64,000 nt of DNA from Dietzia sp. B32 (GTDB taxonomy: Bacteria; Actinomycetota; Actinomycetes; Mycobacteriales; Mycobacteriaceae). Numbering within the stretch: position 1 is the stretch's first letter; the number at the start of each line of letters is the position of its first letter. The notes under the pieces were generated by a model. It was not told where the DNA came from. It saw only the letters and a program-made list of their open reading frames with translations, and did no database searches. The stretch is taken from contig NZ_CP093845.1 in assembly GCF_024732245.1 (NCBI RefSeq), forward strand, positions 1,488,001 to 1,552,000, written 5' to 3'. A program made the position numbers and the translations under genes. Shown piece after piece: positions 1-9,318 of the stretch.

Positions 1-60
1 GCCCCGCGCGGCTGGTCGGCCGGGCGGGGCGGGCGGGGCGGGCGGTGCGGTCGGGGCGGC

Positions 61-1704
61 TCAGCGGCGCCGGGCGCGGCGGCGCGGCGGCGGCAGTTCG
101 CCGGCGGCACGCAGGTGATCGGCGTGCGCGGCGAGGGCGTCGACCAGCTCGAGCACCGAGGCGTTCTCGGGCTGCACGTCCACGCGCAGGCCGAACTCGG
201 CCGCGGTCTCGGCGGTGCGCGGCCCGATGCAGGCGATGAGCGTGCGGGCATGCGGCTTGCCGGCGATGCCGACCAGGTTGCGGACGGTCGAGGAGCTGGT
301 GAAGCACACGGCGTCGAACCCGCCGGTCTTGATCATCTCGCGGATCTCGGCGGCCGGCGGGGCGGCGCGGACGGTGCGGTAGGCGGTGACGTCCTCGATC
401 TCCCAGCCGCGGCCCGTCAGGCCCTCGGCGAGGGTCTCGGTGGCGATGTCGGCGCGCGGCAGGAGCACCCGGTTGACGGGGTCGAGCACGTCGTCGTAGG
501 GCGGGAACACCTCGAGCAGGCCGAGGCTGGACTGCTCGCCGGTCGGCAGCAGCTCGGGCTGGATACCCAGTTCGCGGACGCGGGCAGCGGTGCCCTCGCC
601 GACGCAGGCGATCTTCACGCCGGAGAAGGCGCGGGCGTCCAGGCCGAACTCGACGAACTTCTCCCACACGGCGCGCACGGCGTTGGAGGACGTGAACACG
701 ACCCACTGGTAGCGGCCGTCGACGAGTCCCTTGACGGCGCGCTCCATCTGGGCGGGGCTGCGGGGCGGCTCGACGGCGATGGTGGGCACCTCGACCGGCA
801 CGGCGCCGTGCTCGGCGATGCGGTCGCTCATCTCGGCGGACTGCGCCTTGGTGCGGGGCACGAGCACGTTCCAGCCGAACATGGCACGCGACTCCCACCA
901 CTGGTGGCGGTGACGCTCACCGGCGGACTTGCCGATGGTGACCACCAGGTCACCATCCATGTCGCGACCGACCTCGGCCATGGTGGCCAGGGTACCGTCG
1001 GCGGACTTCTGGGCACAGAGCGATCCGGAGCAGGTGACGGTCACCGGGGTTCCGGCGGCGAGGCCCTGCTCGGCGAGGTTGGAGGCTGCCTCGGCGAGGT
1101 GGCGGCCGGTGGTGCGCAGGACGATCGGGCCGGGCGAGCCGACGAGGGCCGCCCAGTCGACCTTGCCGCGGCCGTCGGCGAACACGTAGCCGGAGCCGAG
1201 CGCGATGCCGGCGAAGGCGGGCACGGCGGTGGCCTCGGCGACGCCGGGGACGACCTCGAACGGCACGACGGTGCGGCCGACGGAGGCGATCTCGGTGACG
1301 GTGGCGTCGGTGGTCATGGGGTCGCCGGTGACGAGGCGGACCACGTCGCGGCCCTTCTTGGCCTCGGCGACGAGCTGCTTGGCCACGGCGGCGGGCTCAC
1401 CGAGCACGGGGCGGACGTCGGCGGCGGTGGGGGCGGGCAGGGCCTTGAGCCGCTTGACCTCGGCCTTGTCCTCGGCGGCCACGGCGGCGTCCATCTCGGC
1501 CCGGCGCGCGTCGAGCAGTTCCTGCGGGACCGGGACCTCCGTGGCGACCAGCGCCAGCACGTCGTCGGAGACGTCGGCGTCGGCGAACACCAGCGGGTTG
1601 CCGGCGAGGACCTCGCGGGCCCGGCAGGTGAGCATCCCCGCGTTGCCTGGACCGCCGCCGACGAAGCGGACGGTTCCGGGGCGGGTGGTGCGTGCTCGAG
1701 TCAT
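61..1704 (-). CDS. hemD: Uroporphyrinogen-III C-methyltransferase / uroporphyrinogen-III synthase fusion
   Basis: A 547-residue two-domain tetrapyrrole enzyme. The N-terminal ~260 residues resemble SAM-dependent uroporphyrinogen-III methyltransferases, with the SAM-binding motif VGGGPGNAGMLT near residue 15 and VPGVAEATAVPAFAGI near 150. The C-terminal ~260 residues are a HemD-type synthase (WNVLVPRTKAQ, WVVFTSSNAV, FTSSSTVRN), which cyclises hydroxymethylbilane to uroporphyrinogen III. The tail is a short Arg-rich stretch. The methyltransferase half is divergent: the usual GGDPF..GRG segment reads TGDPMTTDA, so methyl transfer is not certain. It lies 62 nt downstream of hemC in a hemA-hemC-hemD operon, the order seen in mycobacteria (Rv0509-Rv0511). 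Synthase function is well supported; the methylase activity is inferred. Confidence 0.93.
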   Translation of the reverse strand: MTRARTTRPGTVRFVGGGPGNAGMLTCRAREVLAGNPLVFADADVSDDVLALVATEVPVPQELLDARRAEMDAAVAAEDKAEVKRLKALPAPTAADVRPVLGEPAAVAKQLVAEAKKGRDVVRLVTGDPMTTDATVTEIASVGRTVVPFEVVPGVAEATAVPAFAGIALGSGYVFADGRGKVDWAALVGSPGPIVLRTTGRHLAEAASNLAEQGLAAGTPVTVTCSGSLCAQKSADGTLATMAEVGRDMDGDLVVTIGKSAGERHRHQWWESRAMFGWNVLVPRTKAQSAEMSDRIAEHGAVPVEVPTIAVEPPRSPAQMERAVKGLVDGRYQWVVFTSSNAVRAVWEKFVEFGLDARAFSGVKIACVGEGTAARVRELGIQPELLPTGEQSSLGLLEVFPPYDDVLDPVNRVLLPRADIATETLAEGLTGRGWEIEDVTAYRTVRAAPPAAEIREMIKTGGFDAVCFTSSSTVRNLVGIAGKPHARTLIACIGPRTAETAAEFGLRVDVQPENASVLELVDALAAHADHLRAAGELPPPRRRARRR

Positions 1705-1766
1705 TGTTCGTCTCTCCGTGGGGTGGGTGCCGCGCGCTGGCTGCGCGCGAGATGGGAGTTCGGGGG

Positions 1767-2765
1767 TCAGGATTCGGTGACGGTCGGTGGCGCCGTCGTG
1801 GATTCCCTGGGTACGAGTGGGGCGCGTTGCTCGGGCGATTCCTCGGACATGAGGTCCCGGGCGCCGCGGTCGAGCAGTTCGGCCGCGAGTCGGCGGCCGA
1901 GCTCGTCGGCGGCGGCGACCGGCCCGTCCGGGTGGTCGGCGGTTCCGGTGGTGCCCGTCGTGCGCAGGACCGTGGAGCCGTCGTGGGCGGCGACCACCGC
2001 GTGCAGCGTCAGTTCGCCCTCCTCGAGCTCGGCGCGCGCGCCGACGGGCGCGGTGCAGCCGGCCTCGAGGTCGCGCAGGAGCCGACGCTCGGCGGTGATC
2101 CGTACCCGCGAGGGCAGGTGGTCGACGACGGTGAGGGCCTCGGCGGCCTCGGCGTCATCGGCTCGGCATTCGACGGCGAGTGCACCCTGCGCGGGGGCGG
2201 GGAGCATCTCGTCGATGCCGAACCGGTGCGTGGCACGCTCCCCGACACCGGTGCGGTCGAGGCCGGCCGCCGCCAGGACGACCGCGTCGAGGTCGCCGCT
2301 GGTGACGTATCCCATCCGCGTGTCGATGTTCCCGCGCAACGGGTGCAGGTCGAGGTCGGGGCGCAGGGCCGCGAGCTGGGAGCGCCGGCGCGGGGCGGAG
2401 GTGCCGACGCGGGCCCCCTCGGGCAGCGTGTCCATGGTGAGCCCGTCGCGGGCGATGAGCACGTCGGACGGGTCGACACGCGGCGGCACGGCGATGGGCG
2501 CGAACCGGTCGTCGGGCGCGGTCGGCAGGTCCTTGTACGAGTGGACGGCGATGTCGCAGTCCCCGCGCTCGAGGGCGGCGCGCAACTCCAGGGTGAACAC
2601 GCCCACGCCGATGCGCTCGACCGGGGCCATCACCACGTCGCCACGGGTCCGCACTATCACCAGCTCGGCCGGGTATCCGGCGGCGATGAGGGCGTCGCGG
2701 ACGTGCCCGGCCTGGGTGGTGGCGAGGGTGCTGCCACGCGTGCCCACCTTCAGGGTCCTGCTCAT
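1767..2765 (-). CDS. hemC: Hydroxymethylbilane synthase (porphobilinogen deaminase)
   Basis: The 332-residue protein polymerises four porphobilinogens into hydroxymethylbilane in the cytoplasm. It begins with the family signature [15 protein letters not shown], followed by [23 protein letters not shown], and [11 protein letters not shown]. The dipyrromethane-cofactor cysteine sits in the C-terminal motif [11 protein letters not shown]. Length and motif order are typical of HemC. Its ATG overlaps the hemA stop codon (ATGA), indicating translational coupling; hemD follows after 62 nt. No unusual residue is seen. Confidence 0.97.
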   Translation of the reverse strand: MSRTLKVGTRGSTLATTQAGHVRDALIAAGYPAELVIVRTRGDVVMAPVERIGVGVFTLELRAALERGDCDIAVHSYKDLPTAPDDRFAPIAVPPRVDPSDVLIARDGLTMDTLPEGARVGTSAPRRRSQLAALRPDLDLHPLRGNIDTRMGYVTSGDLDAVVLAAAGLDRTGVGERATHRFGIDEMLPAPAQGALAVECRADDAEAAEALTVVDHLPSRVRITAERRLLRDLEAGCTAPVGARAELEEGELTLHAVVAAHDGSTVLRTTGTTGTADHPDGPVAAADELGRRLAAELLDRGARDLMSEESPEQRAPLVPRESTTAPPTVTES

Positions 2766-4075
2766 GACGCCTCCTCGTCCACGTTGTTGTCCAGGTCGAA
2801 CAGTGTGCGTACGACCGCCGCGTAGTTCTCGCCGTCCGGTTGGGCGGCGAGTTCCTTGAACCGCACCGTGGGCGGGTGCAGGAGTTTGTCGACGACCCGG
2901 CGGACGGTGTTGGCGACCTCGTCGCGGACGCGGTCGTCCATGTCCGGCAGCCGGGACTCGAGACGGCGCATCTCGGCGGCGACGACCTGCCCACCGCGGC
3001 CACGCAGTTGCCCGATGAGCGGACCGACACCGGCCATGCGCTCGGCCTGGGTGTACGAGGTGAGCTCGGCGTCGACGATCGTGCGGGCGGCGTCGGCGTC
3101 CGCGGCGGCGGCGGAGGTGGCGGGGTCGGCCTTGAGCGCCTCGATGCCCAACACCGTGACGCCGGGCAGTCCGGCGACGGCGGGGTCGACGTCGCGCGGC
3201 ATGCCCAGGTCGCAGATGACGAGCGGGCCGCGGTCCCCGCGGCGGGCCAGCGCGGTGTGCACGTCGCCCAGGGTGACGACGGTGCCGACGGCCCCGGTGC
3301 AGGTGAAGAGGATGTCGGCGCGGGCGACCGCGTCGGCGAGCCCGTCGAGTGGGAACGCGGTGGCCGGGGTTCCCGAGTCGCGGGCGATCTCCGACAGGCG
3401 GTCGGCCCGCTCCGGGGTGCGGTTGGTGATCTCGATGTGGGAGATCCCGCCCCGGCCGAGGTGCGCGACGGCCAGGCCGCCCATCGCACCGGCCCCGAGC
3501 ACGACCGCCCGGCGCCCGTCGAGGCCGCGGCTCGCACCATCCGAGAGGATCTCGGCGGCGCGGTCCAGTGCCACCGACACGACCGAGGCGCCGGCCGAGT
3601 CGATGCCGGTCTCGGTGTGGACGCGCTTGCCCACGTGCAGCGCCTGCTGGGCGAGCCGGTGCAGGGTGGTGCCGGCCGCGCCGATCTCGGACGCCGACTG
3701 GTAGGCGGTGCGGATCTGGCCGATGATCTGCTGCTCGCCCACGACCATCGAATCCAGGCCCGACGCCACGGCGAACAGGTGCTCGGCAGCGGACTCGGAG
3801 TAGCGCACGTACAGGTGGCGGCTTAGCTCGTCGGCGCCCAGGCCGGAGTGGCGCGACAGCAGGGCCACCACGTCGTCGAGCGCCGGGTGGAACGCGTCCA
3901 CGGCGGAGTAGACCTCGACGCGGTTGCAGGTGGTGACGATCATCGCCTCGTCGACGTTCTCGCCGGCGATGAGCTGCTCGGTGAGTTCGTCGCGTTCGGA
4001 CTCGGAGATGGCGACCGCCTCGAGCAGGGACACCGGCGCACTGTGATGGGACAGCCCCACCAGGAGAATGCTCAC
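2762..4075 (-). CDS. hemA: Glutamyl-tRNA reductase
   Basis: The first committed enzyme of C5-pathway haem synthesis: NADPH-dependent reduction of glutamyl-tRNA to glutamate-1-semialdehyde. Visible motifs are the N-terminal [18 protein letters not shown], the catalytic cysteine in [15 protein letters not shown], the tRNA/NADPH region [17 protein letters not shown], and a Rossmann stretch [14 protein letters not shown] chose the GTG at 4075, giving 437 residues, because the family starts right at [13 protein letters not shown]; an ATG at 4111 would add 12 residues not found in homologues. The stop overlaps hemC. It is the first gene of the hem operon. Confidence 0.96.
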   Translation of the reverse strand: MSILLVGLSHHSAPVSLLEAVAISESERDELTEQLIAGENVDEAMIVTTCNRVEVYSAVDAFHPALDDVVALLSRHSGLGADELSRHLYVRYSESAAEHLFAVASGLDSMVVGEQQIIGQIRTAYQSASEIGAAGTTLHRLAQQALHVGKRVHTETGIDSAGASVVSVALDRAAEILSDGASRGLDGRRAVVLGAGAMGGLAVAHLGRGGISHIEITNRTPERADRLSEIARDSGTPATAFPLDGLADAVARADILFTCTGAVGTVVTLGDVHTALARRGDRGPLVICDLGMPRDVDPAVAGLPGVTVLGIEALKADPATSAAAADADAARTIVDAELTSYTQAERMAGVGPLIGQLRGRGGQVVAAEMRRLESRLPDMDDRVRDEVANTVRRVVDKLLHPPTVRFKELAAQPDGENYAAVVRTLFDLDNNVDEEAS

Positions 4076-4521
4076 AACCGACCCCCGGGCGTCAGGGCCA
4101 CCGGGGCCCATGCCAGAATGAATGCCAACTCGTCAACTCGGCCGCACGCCGGGTGGCGCGACGACTGCTGGCGAGAAGACGGGGCCCCGCAGGACGAACT
4201 CGCGGAACGCTGGTCCACAGTCGGTCGTCTCCCGTCGGTGTGCACGCCTGTCTACACGGCGCTTCCATGCCGGAAATGCCCTGCCGGGACGGCCGTGGCC
4301 TCAAGCCTGCGTACGACCCGTAACGGGCTCCACCGTAACCCGCCTGACACCCCGGGACAAAACCGTCACAGGGGCGGATGCTATATCCGGCGACCCTCCC
4401 GCGGCGGCCGTGAACAGCGCGGACCCCCACCCACCACCCGCCCACCCGTCGCCCGGGGGCCCACTCTCGGGACACCGCTCACCACAGGGGCTCGTCCGGC
4501 GCCGCGGCCGTCCGCCGTACG
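4076..4521. other. Divergent intergenic region between hemA and HNH gene
   Basis: This 446-nt stretch separates the leftward hem operon from the rightward HNH gene and must hold both promoters. A near-repeat GGTTACGG / CGTTACGG occurs around 4310-4345 (read on the minus strand). I see no Rex-type operator, riboswitch or convincing small gene; the minus-strand reading frame at 4092-4475 lacks any family resemblance. Confidence 0.4.
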
Positions 4522-4911
4522 GTGACGGTCGTGCCCCCTCGTCGCAGGTCCTCCTCAACCATGTCCGCCGCGACCCGTGCCCGCTACGCGAAGCGGCGTC
4601 AGCGGCGCCTGTCGCGCGTGGACAACGACCTCACCGACCCGCAGTGGACCCTGATCCTCGACGCGTGGGGCGGCTGCGCCTACTGCACCGCGACCGGGAC
4701 GGCCCTCCAGAAGGACTGCGTCCAACCCATCTCGCGCGGCGGGCGCTACACCCTGGAGAACGTGGTCCCGGCCTGCGCGTCGTGCAACGCCAGCAAGTAC
4801 AACAGCGAGGTCACCGGGTGGCTGCGGCGCAAGAAGCTCGACGAGGGCGCGTTCCTGCTCCGGCACGCGACCATCCTGCGGGACCTGCGCGACGCGCGGC
4901 GGGAGGAGTGA
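4522..4911 (+). CDS. HNH endonuclease family protein
   Basis: A small 129-residue HNH protein. The zinc-binding CxxC pair is GGCAYCTATG near residue 53, the His is replaced in position by the PISRGGRYTLENVVPAC segment, and a second CxxC (ACASCNASKYNSEV) closes the fold, as in the HNH nucleases related to McrA. The N-terminus is strongly basic. GTG at 4522 opens the frame; a GTG at 4531 or the ATG at 4561 (SAATRARYAKRRQRR) are equally possible starts and would not affect the domain. It stands alone, with no methyltransferase or phage gene nearby, so I would not call it a restriction enzyme. Specificity unknown. Confidence 0.8.
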   Translation: MTVVPPRRRSSSTMSAATRARYAKRRQRRLSRVDNDLTDPQWTLILDAWGGCAYCTATGTALQKDCVQPISRGGRYTLENVVPACASCNASKYNSEVTGWLRRKKLDEGAFLLRHATILRDLRDARREE

Positions 4912-4948
4912 ACGGCGGGCACTGCGACCGCTGCGCCTGCCGGCCGGT

Positions 4949-5218
4949 TCAGTCCCATCCCGTGAACGGGCGGGGGTCGGCGAGGGTGGCGACGAGCTCG
5001 TCGTCGTCGACCTCCCAACACGAGTGTTCCTCGCCGTCGACCAGCACCACCGGCAGGCGGTCGCCGTACTCCGCGGCGAGCTCGCGGTCCGCGGCGTGGT
5101 CCACGTCGGTCAGCTCGAGCCGGGCGGCGGCGCGCTCGCACAGCGGGATCAACTGGCCGTGGACGCGGACGCAGCTGCCGCAGCCCTCGCGGGTCAACAG
5201 GGTCACCGTGTGCACCAT
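4949..5218 (-). CDS. Glutaredoxin-like (DUF836-type) thiol protein
   Basis: An 89-residue thioredoxin-fold protein with a redox motif EGCGSC at residues ~9-14 and the cis-Pro loop DRLPVVLVDGEE typical of glutaredoxin-like proteins. It corresponds in position to Rv0508, which also lies beside hemA. The start at 5218 (VHTVTLLTREGC) is preferred over 5236 because the fold begins there. Convergent with the HNH gene; 73 nt from the rightward HAD gene. A cytoplasmic disulfide reductase role is inferred from the CxxC only. Confidence 0.85.
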   Translation of the reverse strand: MVHTVTLLTREGCGSCVRVHGQLIPLCERAAARLELTDVDHAADRELAAEYGDRLPVVLVDGEEHSCWEVDDDELVATLADPRPFTGWD

Positions 5219-5291
5219 GACTCGATAGTGCACCACCCCTTCGGGGCTGCCCTAGGATGGGGTCCCAGCGCCCTTCAGGAGGTCCCGCCCG

Positions 5292-6473
5292 GTGAATGAC
5301 TCCCGCCCGGTGAACGACGACGACGCCGCCGACGCCAGCGGCGCCGACGACAACAGCGACGACGACAACGCGCACACCCCCGGCGTTGAGGGTGTCGCCG
5401 GCTCCGCCGAATCCGCGGGGTCGAACCGCTTACGGTCCGGCCCGCGACTTCTCGGCCGGGCCGATCTCGTCTCGGCTCTGGGCCGGCTGGTGTGGCGACG
5501 CCGCGACGCGCGGATCCAGCGGCGCGCCGGTGAGGCCTCCGCCCGGCACGCCGTCAAGCTCGAACCCGGCGCCGAGCCCGGTCCCCCACTGGCCGACTAC
5601 GACCGGAGTGCAGGCTCCGGCACCGCCCTCGCCGATCGGGACGCCACCGACGCGACCCTCACGGAGCCGTTCGAGCCGGACCCGCAGGTCGCGGCGTTCT
5701 TCGACGTGGACAACACCCTCATCCAGGGCGCGTCGATCATCCTGCTGGCCCGCGGGCTGGCCAAGCACCGCTTCTTCACCGCGCGAGACGTCGCCGGGTT
5801 GGCGTGGTCGCAGGCCAAGTTCCGGATCTCCGGGGAGGAGAACGCCGACGACGTCGCCGCCGGCCGCGACAAGGCCCTGAGCTTCGTCGCGGGCCGCACC
5901 GTCGCCGAGCTGACCGAGCTCAGCGAGGAGGTCGTGGACACCTCGATGCTCGACCGGGTCTGGCCGGGCACACGCTCGCTGGTGCAGATGCACCTGGACG
6001 CCGGGCAGCAGGTCTGGCTGGTCACGGCGACGCCGGTGATGCTGGCGCGGGTGATCGCCACCCGGCTGGGCCTGTCCGGTGCGCTCGGTACGGTCGCGGA
6101 GGAGGAGTACGGCGTCTACACGGGCCGACTCGTGGGAGACATCCTGCACGGGCCCGGTAAGGCGCACGCGATCTCGCGCCTCGCCGAGGCCGAGGGCTTC
6201 GATCTGAGCAGGTGCTACGCCTACTCGGACAGCTTCAACGACATGCCGATGCTCACGCTGGTCGGCAACCCGGTCGCCATCAACCCGGATTCGAAGCTGC
6301 GCAAGTACGCCTCGGAGAACGGCTGGGACGTCAAGGACTTCCGCACGGTGCGCAAGGCGGCGAAGAGGGCGATGCCCGGTGTTCTCGCGGTCGGCGGCCT
6401 CGCCGGTGCGCGAGTGGCCGCGCGCTCGACCTACGGAAGTCGCGCACTGGACCGGGCGCGCCGCATCTTCTGA
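5292..6473 (+). CDS. HAD-IB family hydrolase (SerB1-like phosphatase)
   Basis: A 393-residue HAD-superfamily phosphatase. Motif I is FFDVDNTLIQGAS at about residue 138, motif II is the T in VTATPVML, motif III a downstream Lys (GPGKAHA), and motif IV YSDSFNDMPML. The first ~130 residues are low-complexity Asp/Ala/Ser-rich then basic, and not part of the domain. GTG at 5292 follows a strong AGGAGGT ribosome site at 5277-5283. Equivalent to Rv0505c (annotated serB1) by position and motifs; whether it is a phosphoserine phosphatase or acts on another small phosphomonoester such as a lipid precursor cannot be told. Confidence 0.88.
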   Translation: MNDSRPVNDDDAADASGADDNSDDDNAHTPGVEGVAGSAESAGSNRLRSGPRLLGRADLVSALGRLVWRRRDARIQRRAGEASARHAVKLEPGAEPGPPLADYDRSAGSGTALADRDATDATLTEPFEPDPQVAAFFDVDNTLIQGASIILLARGLAKHRFFTARDVAGLAWSQAKFRISGEENADDVAAGRDKALSFVAGRTVAELTELSEEVVDTSMLDRVWPGTRSLVQMHLDAGQQVWLVTATPVMLARVIATRLGLSGALGTVAEEEYGVYTGRLVGDILHGPGKAHAISRLAEAEGFDLSRCYAYSDSFNDMPMLTLVGNPVAINPDSKLRKYASENGWDVKDFRTVRKAAKRAMPGVLAVGGLAGARVAARSTYGSRALDRARRIF

Positions 6474-6515
6474 CGCCGGCTCCCCCGCCGCCGGCTCACC
6501 CGGCCGGGCGGCGGC

Positions 6516-7649
6516 TCAGCCGAAGAAGACGCTGCCGCGGCGGGCGAGGTTGCGGAACAGCGTGTTCTGGATGGTCTCGCGCACCTGGTCGGTGATCTCG
6601 AAGACCACCATCGGGTCCTCGGCCGCGTCGGGACCCAGATGTGAGGTCTCGATCGGCTCGCCGAACTCCATCGTCCACTTGGTGGGCAGCGGGATGCCAC
6701 CGAGCGCGCCGAGCAGCGGGAACCCGGGTGTGACGGGCATGTAGGGCAGGCCCAGCAGCCGCGCGAGCGCCGGGACCTCACCGATCTTGGGGTAGATCTC
6801 CTCGGAACCGACGACCGAGCACGGGATGATCGGCGCACCGGCGGCCAGCGCGGTGGCCACGAACCCGCCGCGGCCGAAGCGCTGCAGACGGTAGCGGTCG
6901 GCGAACGGCTTTCCGAGCCCCTTGAAGCCCTCCGGCCACACGGCCACGACGTGACCGCTCTCCAGCAGCCGCTCGGCGTCGGCGGCGCAGGCCAGGGTCG
7001 CACCGGCCCGGCGGGCAAGCGGAGCGGATACCGGCAACGACATGGCCAGGTCGGCGGCGAGCAGGCGTAGTGCGCGTCCGGCATGGTCGTGGACCGCGAC
7101 GGTGGTCATCATCCCGTCGAGTGGCAGGACGCCGGCGTGGTTGGACACGATCAACCCGGCGCCCTCGGCGGGGATGTTCTCGGCGCCGATCACCTCGACC
7201 CGGAACCAGTGCTCGAACAGCGGCCGCCAGAGGGGCAGCCAGATATTGGTGTGGAAGTGCTCGTCGAACCCGAACTCGTCGACCTCGTACCCGCCGGTGA
7301 CGCGGGTGGCCAGCAGCTCGCCGGCGGCGTTGACCGCCTCGGCCATGCTGGTCAGAGCGCTGACGTCCCCGGTCGCGAGCATCGTGTCGACGCTGCGGGC
7401 CAGATCACGGACGGGAGACAGGACCTCGGCGTCGATCGGCAGGGCCTCGACCGCCTGCCCGATCGAGCCACGCATCGAGGTGAGGAACCGGTCGACGATC
7501 CGCCCGATCTCGGTGGCCGCGGCATCGCTGCTGGTGGTCTCGCCGACGAATCCCTCGCCGACCGCGCGGTCCCCGCGGGCGTCGCGCCGGCCCTCACCCC
7601 AGCGCGGGCCGCCGAGGGGCTGGGACAGGTCGAATTCCGGGCCCTTCAC
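6516..7649 (-). CDS. 1-acyl-glycerol-3-phosphate acyltransferase-like (PlsC family) protein
   Basis: A 377-residue lysophospholipid-type acyltransferase. The catalytic HX4D motif is in VSNHAGVLPLDGMM near residue 168, and the substrate-binding motif is WPEGFKGLGKPF about 70 residues later, followed by PIIPCSVVGSEEIYPK. About 120 N-terminal residues form an extra predicted helical region. The GTG at 7649 overlaps the stop of the upstream epimerase gene (GTGA), so the two are coupled. The pair matches Rv0501-Rv0502. It presumably transfers an acyl chain to a membrane lipid; the acceptor is unknown. Confidence 0.9.
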   Translation of the reverse strand: MKGPEFDLSQPLGGPRWGEGRRDARGDRAVGEGFVGETTSSDAAATEIGRIVDRFLTSMRGSIGQAVEALPIDAEVLSPVRDLARSVDTMLATGDVSALTSMAEAVNAAGELLATRVTGGYEVDEFGFDEHFHTNIWLPLWRPLFEHWFRVEVIGAENIPAEGAGLIVSNHAGVLPLDGMMTTVAVHDHAGRALRLLAADLAMSLPVSAPLARRAGATLACAADAERLLESGHVVAVWPEGFKGLGKPFADRYRLQRFGRGGFVATALAAGAPIIPCSVVGSEEIYPKIGEVPALARLLGLPYMPVTPGFPLLGALGGIPLPTKWTMEFGEPIETSHLGPDAAEDPMVVFEITDQVRETIQNTLFRNLARRGSVFFG

Positions 7650-8857
7650 GGCGCCTCCTCCACGGTTGGCTCGAGCGCGCTGGTCTCCGGCGCAGGGGTG
7701 TCCGGGGCGCTCGGGTCCGGCGCGCCCGGGTCGGGCAGGGCGCCGATCGACTCGAGCTCGCCGAGGGTGGTGTCCACGCCCGCGCGCAGGCGGCTGGCCA
7801 CCGGCCCCGGAAGCCTCCTGGCGATCTTGGCGGTCTTGCGCTCCAGCGCGGCCCTGGTGATCAGCGGCTCGGCGCCGGAGTCCACGATGTAGGCGTGCAG
7901 CGCCTCCTCGGTCGTGTACCTGGGAGTGAACCCGAACTCGGTGCGCATCCGGGTGGTGTCCAGGGTGCGGCCGTACCGCATGAAGCGCAGCTGCGCCGGC
8001 CCGATGTCGCGCAAACCCTGGCTCGAGAGCAACCGGGCTGCCAGCTTGAACGCCTGCGGCATCACCGGCAGCGGGATGTGGCCGGCGCGGCGGATGGCCT
8101 GCGTCAGGGTGAGGATGCCGTCGCCGGCGATGTTGTAGGTGCCGGGGGTCGCGCCCCTCGTGGCGTGCAGCAGCGCGTCCAGGGCGTCCTGCGGGTGCAG
8201 CAACTGGATGCGCGGGTCGTAGCCGGCCAGGACCGGCGCCACCGACGGCAGCAGCAGTTCGCCCACCACCGTGGGCTCGGGCAGACCGAGGATCGCCGGG
8301 ATGCGCAGGATCGTCACGTCGATGTCCGGGCGCTTGCGGGACATCCCCCGCACGTAGCCCTCCACGGACGAGTGGTCGAGCGGGATGCCGCCGCTGGGCA
8401 GGCGCCGGGCGGCCATGTCCTCGGTGAACATCGCCGGGTCGACGCCGGAGGAACCGTACACCGAGGTCGAGGAGATGAGCACGAAACGCTTCACCGTCGC
8501 CGCCCGCCCGCACGCGGCGATCACGTGCATGGAGCCCATGATGTTGGCCTCCTTGACGGCCGCGCGGCCGCCGGGGGCGAAGTCGGTGTGGTGCAGCCCG
8601 GCGTGCACGACCGTGTCGATACCGGCCTCGCGCAGGATCCCCTGCAGGCGCGGGGACTGCGGGTCGAGCCGCACGAACTCGGCGTCACGCATACGTCGGC
8701 GGTGCTGCGGTGACGGCTTCACCGAGTCGATGGCCAGGACGCGCTCGACGCTCTCGTCGCGCAGCAGCATGCCCACCAGGTGCGCGCCGAGATACCGGCT
8801 ACCGCCCACGACCGCGACGGCACGGGCCGGGCGACGGTCTGGCAGTTCGGTGTCCAC
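7646..8857 (-). CDS. NAD-dependent epimerase/dehydratase (GalE2-like extended SDR)
   Basis: A 403-residue extended short-chain dehydrogenase. The N-terminal nucleotide-binding motif is VAVVGGSRYLGAHLV (GxxxxxG variant), the catalytic Ser region is FVLISSTSVYGSSG, but the usual YxxxK reads as DHSSVEGYVRG, which departs from classic UDP-galactose epimerases. The C-terminus after residue ~330 is Pro/Ala/Thr-rich. It is the first gene of a two-gene unit with the acyltransferase and matches Rv0501 in position. Sugar-nucleotide or lipid-linked substrate not determinable. Confidence 0.88.
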   Translation of the reverse strand: MDTELPDRRPARAVAVVGGSRYLGAHLVGMLLRDESVERVLAIDSVKPSPQHRRRMRDAEFVRLDPQSPRLQGILREAGIDTVVHAGLHHTDFAPGGRAAVKEANIMGSMHVIAACGRAATVKRFVLISSTSVYGSSGVDPAMFTEDMAARRLPSGGIPLDHSSVEGYVRGMSRKRPDIDVTILRIPAILGLPEPTVVGELLLPSVAPVLAGYDPRIQLLHPQDALDALLHATRGATPGTYNIAGDGILTLTQAIRRAGHIPLPVMPQAFKLAARLLSSQGLRDIGPAQLRFMRYGRTLDTTRMRTEFGFTPRYTTEEALHAYIVDSGAEPLITRAALERKTAKIARRLPGPVASRLRAGVDTTLGELESIGALPDPGAPDPSAPDTPAPETSALEPTVEEAP

Positions 8858-8959
8858 CCGCCCGAGTCTAACCGCGGACCCCCTCGGCCATGTGCGCAGT
8901 CCTCACCGCGGGCGCCGTCGGATCCCGCGTCCGCGCACCAGCCCGCCCGCAAATACACC

Positions 8960-8991
8960 GATGCCCGCCACCACTGCTGGTGACGGGCATC
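8960..8991 (-). terminator. Hairpin downstream of the 33-residue basic protein gene
   Basis: Arms GATGCCCG (8960-8967) and CGGGCATC (8984-8991) continue inward with CACCA/TGGTG around a CTGC loop, giving a ~13-bp stem with one mismatch. It lies between the tiny gene ending at 9035 and the epimerase start at 8857, fitting an intrinsic terminator, though no long T-run follows. Confidence 0.6.
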
Positions 8992-9034
8992 CGCTACAGG
9001 CGTGAGTCCGGGCGCTATCGGTGCGCCGCAGAAC

Positions 9035-9136
9035 TCACTTACCGAGCTTGCGACGCTGCACGCGGGTCCGGCGGAGCATCTTGCGGTGCTTCTTCTTGGA
9101 CATACGCTTGCGGCGCTTCTTGATCACAGAACCCAT
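9035..9136 (-). CDS. 33-residue Lys/Arg-rich AURKAIP1/COX24-domain protein (Rv0500B-like)
   Basis: A tiny but real gene encoding 33 residues, almost half Lys or Arg (starts [19 protein letters not shown], ends in RKLGK). This is the actinobacterial AURKAIP1/COX24-domain family, conserved next to the excisionase-like HTH gene and proC in mycobacteria (Rv0500B), and believed to be a small ribosome-associated protein. It is too short for usual ORF thresholds. A terminator-like hairpin follows at 8960-8991. The sequence is so biased that function is inferred from family and synteny. Confidence 0.9.
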   Translation of the reverse strand: MGSVIKKRRKRMSKKKHRKMLRRTRVQRRKLGK

Positions 9137-9318
9137 ATCGGGGTCACCTACCTGTCGACTACTGGTCTGGGGCCTTACAGCCCGCGAAGGGCCTTGACTT
9201 GCGCTCCGGCATCACGAGCGGGCTCGGGCAGCCGGGACGGAACCCGTCCAGACTACCTCCCGCGCCCCGCTGCCACGAAAACGGGCCGGACACCGCCCCG
9301 CCGGGGCGGCTCACCGCG

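Noticed and set aside
115-2859. 914-codon plus-strand frame opposite hemC and hemD
   Set aside because: A shadow of GC-rich coding on the other strand; Gly/Asp/His-rich without family resemblance, while hemC and hemD are unmistakable.
4092-4475. 127-codon minus-strand frame upstream of hemA
   Set aside because: No family resemblance or ribosome site; overlaps the hemA leader and is Arg/Gly-rich as chance frames here are.
4522-4911. Restriction or mobile endonuclease island
   Set aside because: The HNH gene stands alone in ordinary chromosomal context with no methylase, intron or phage gene beside it.
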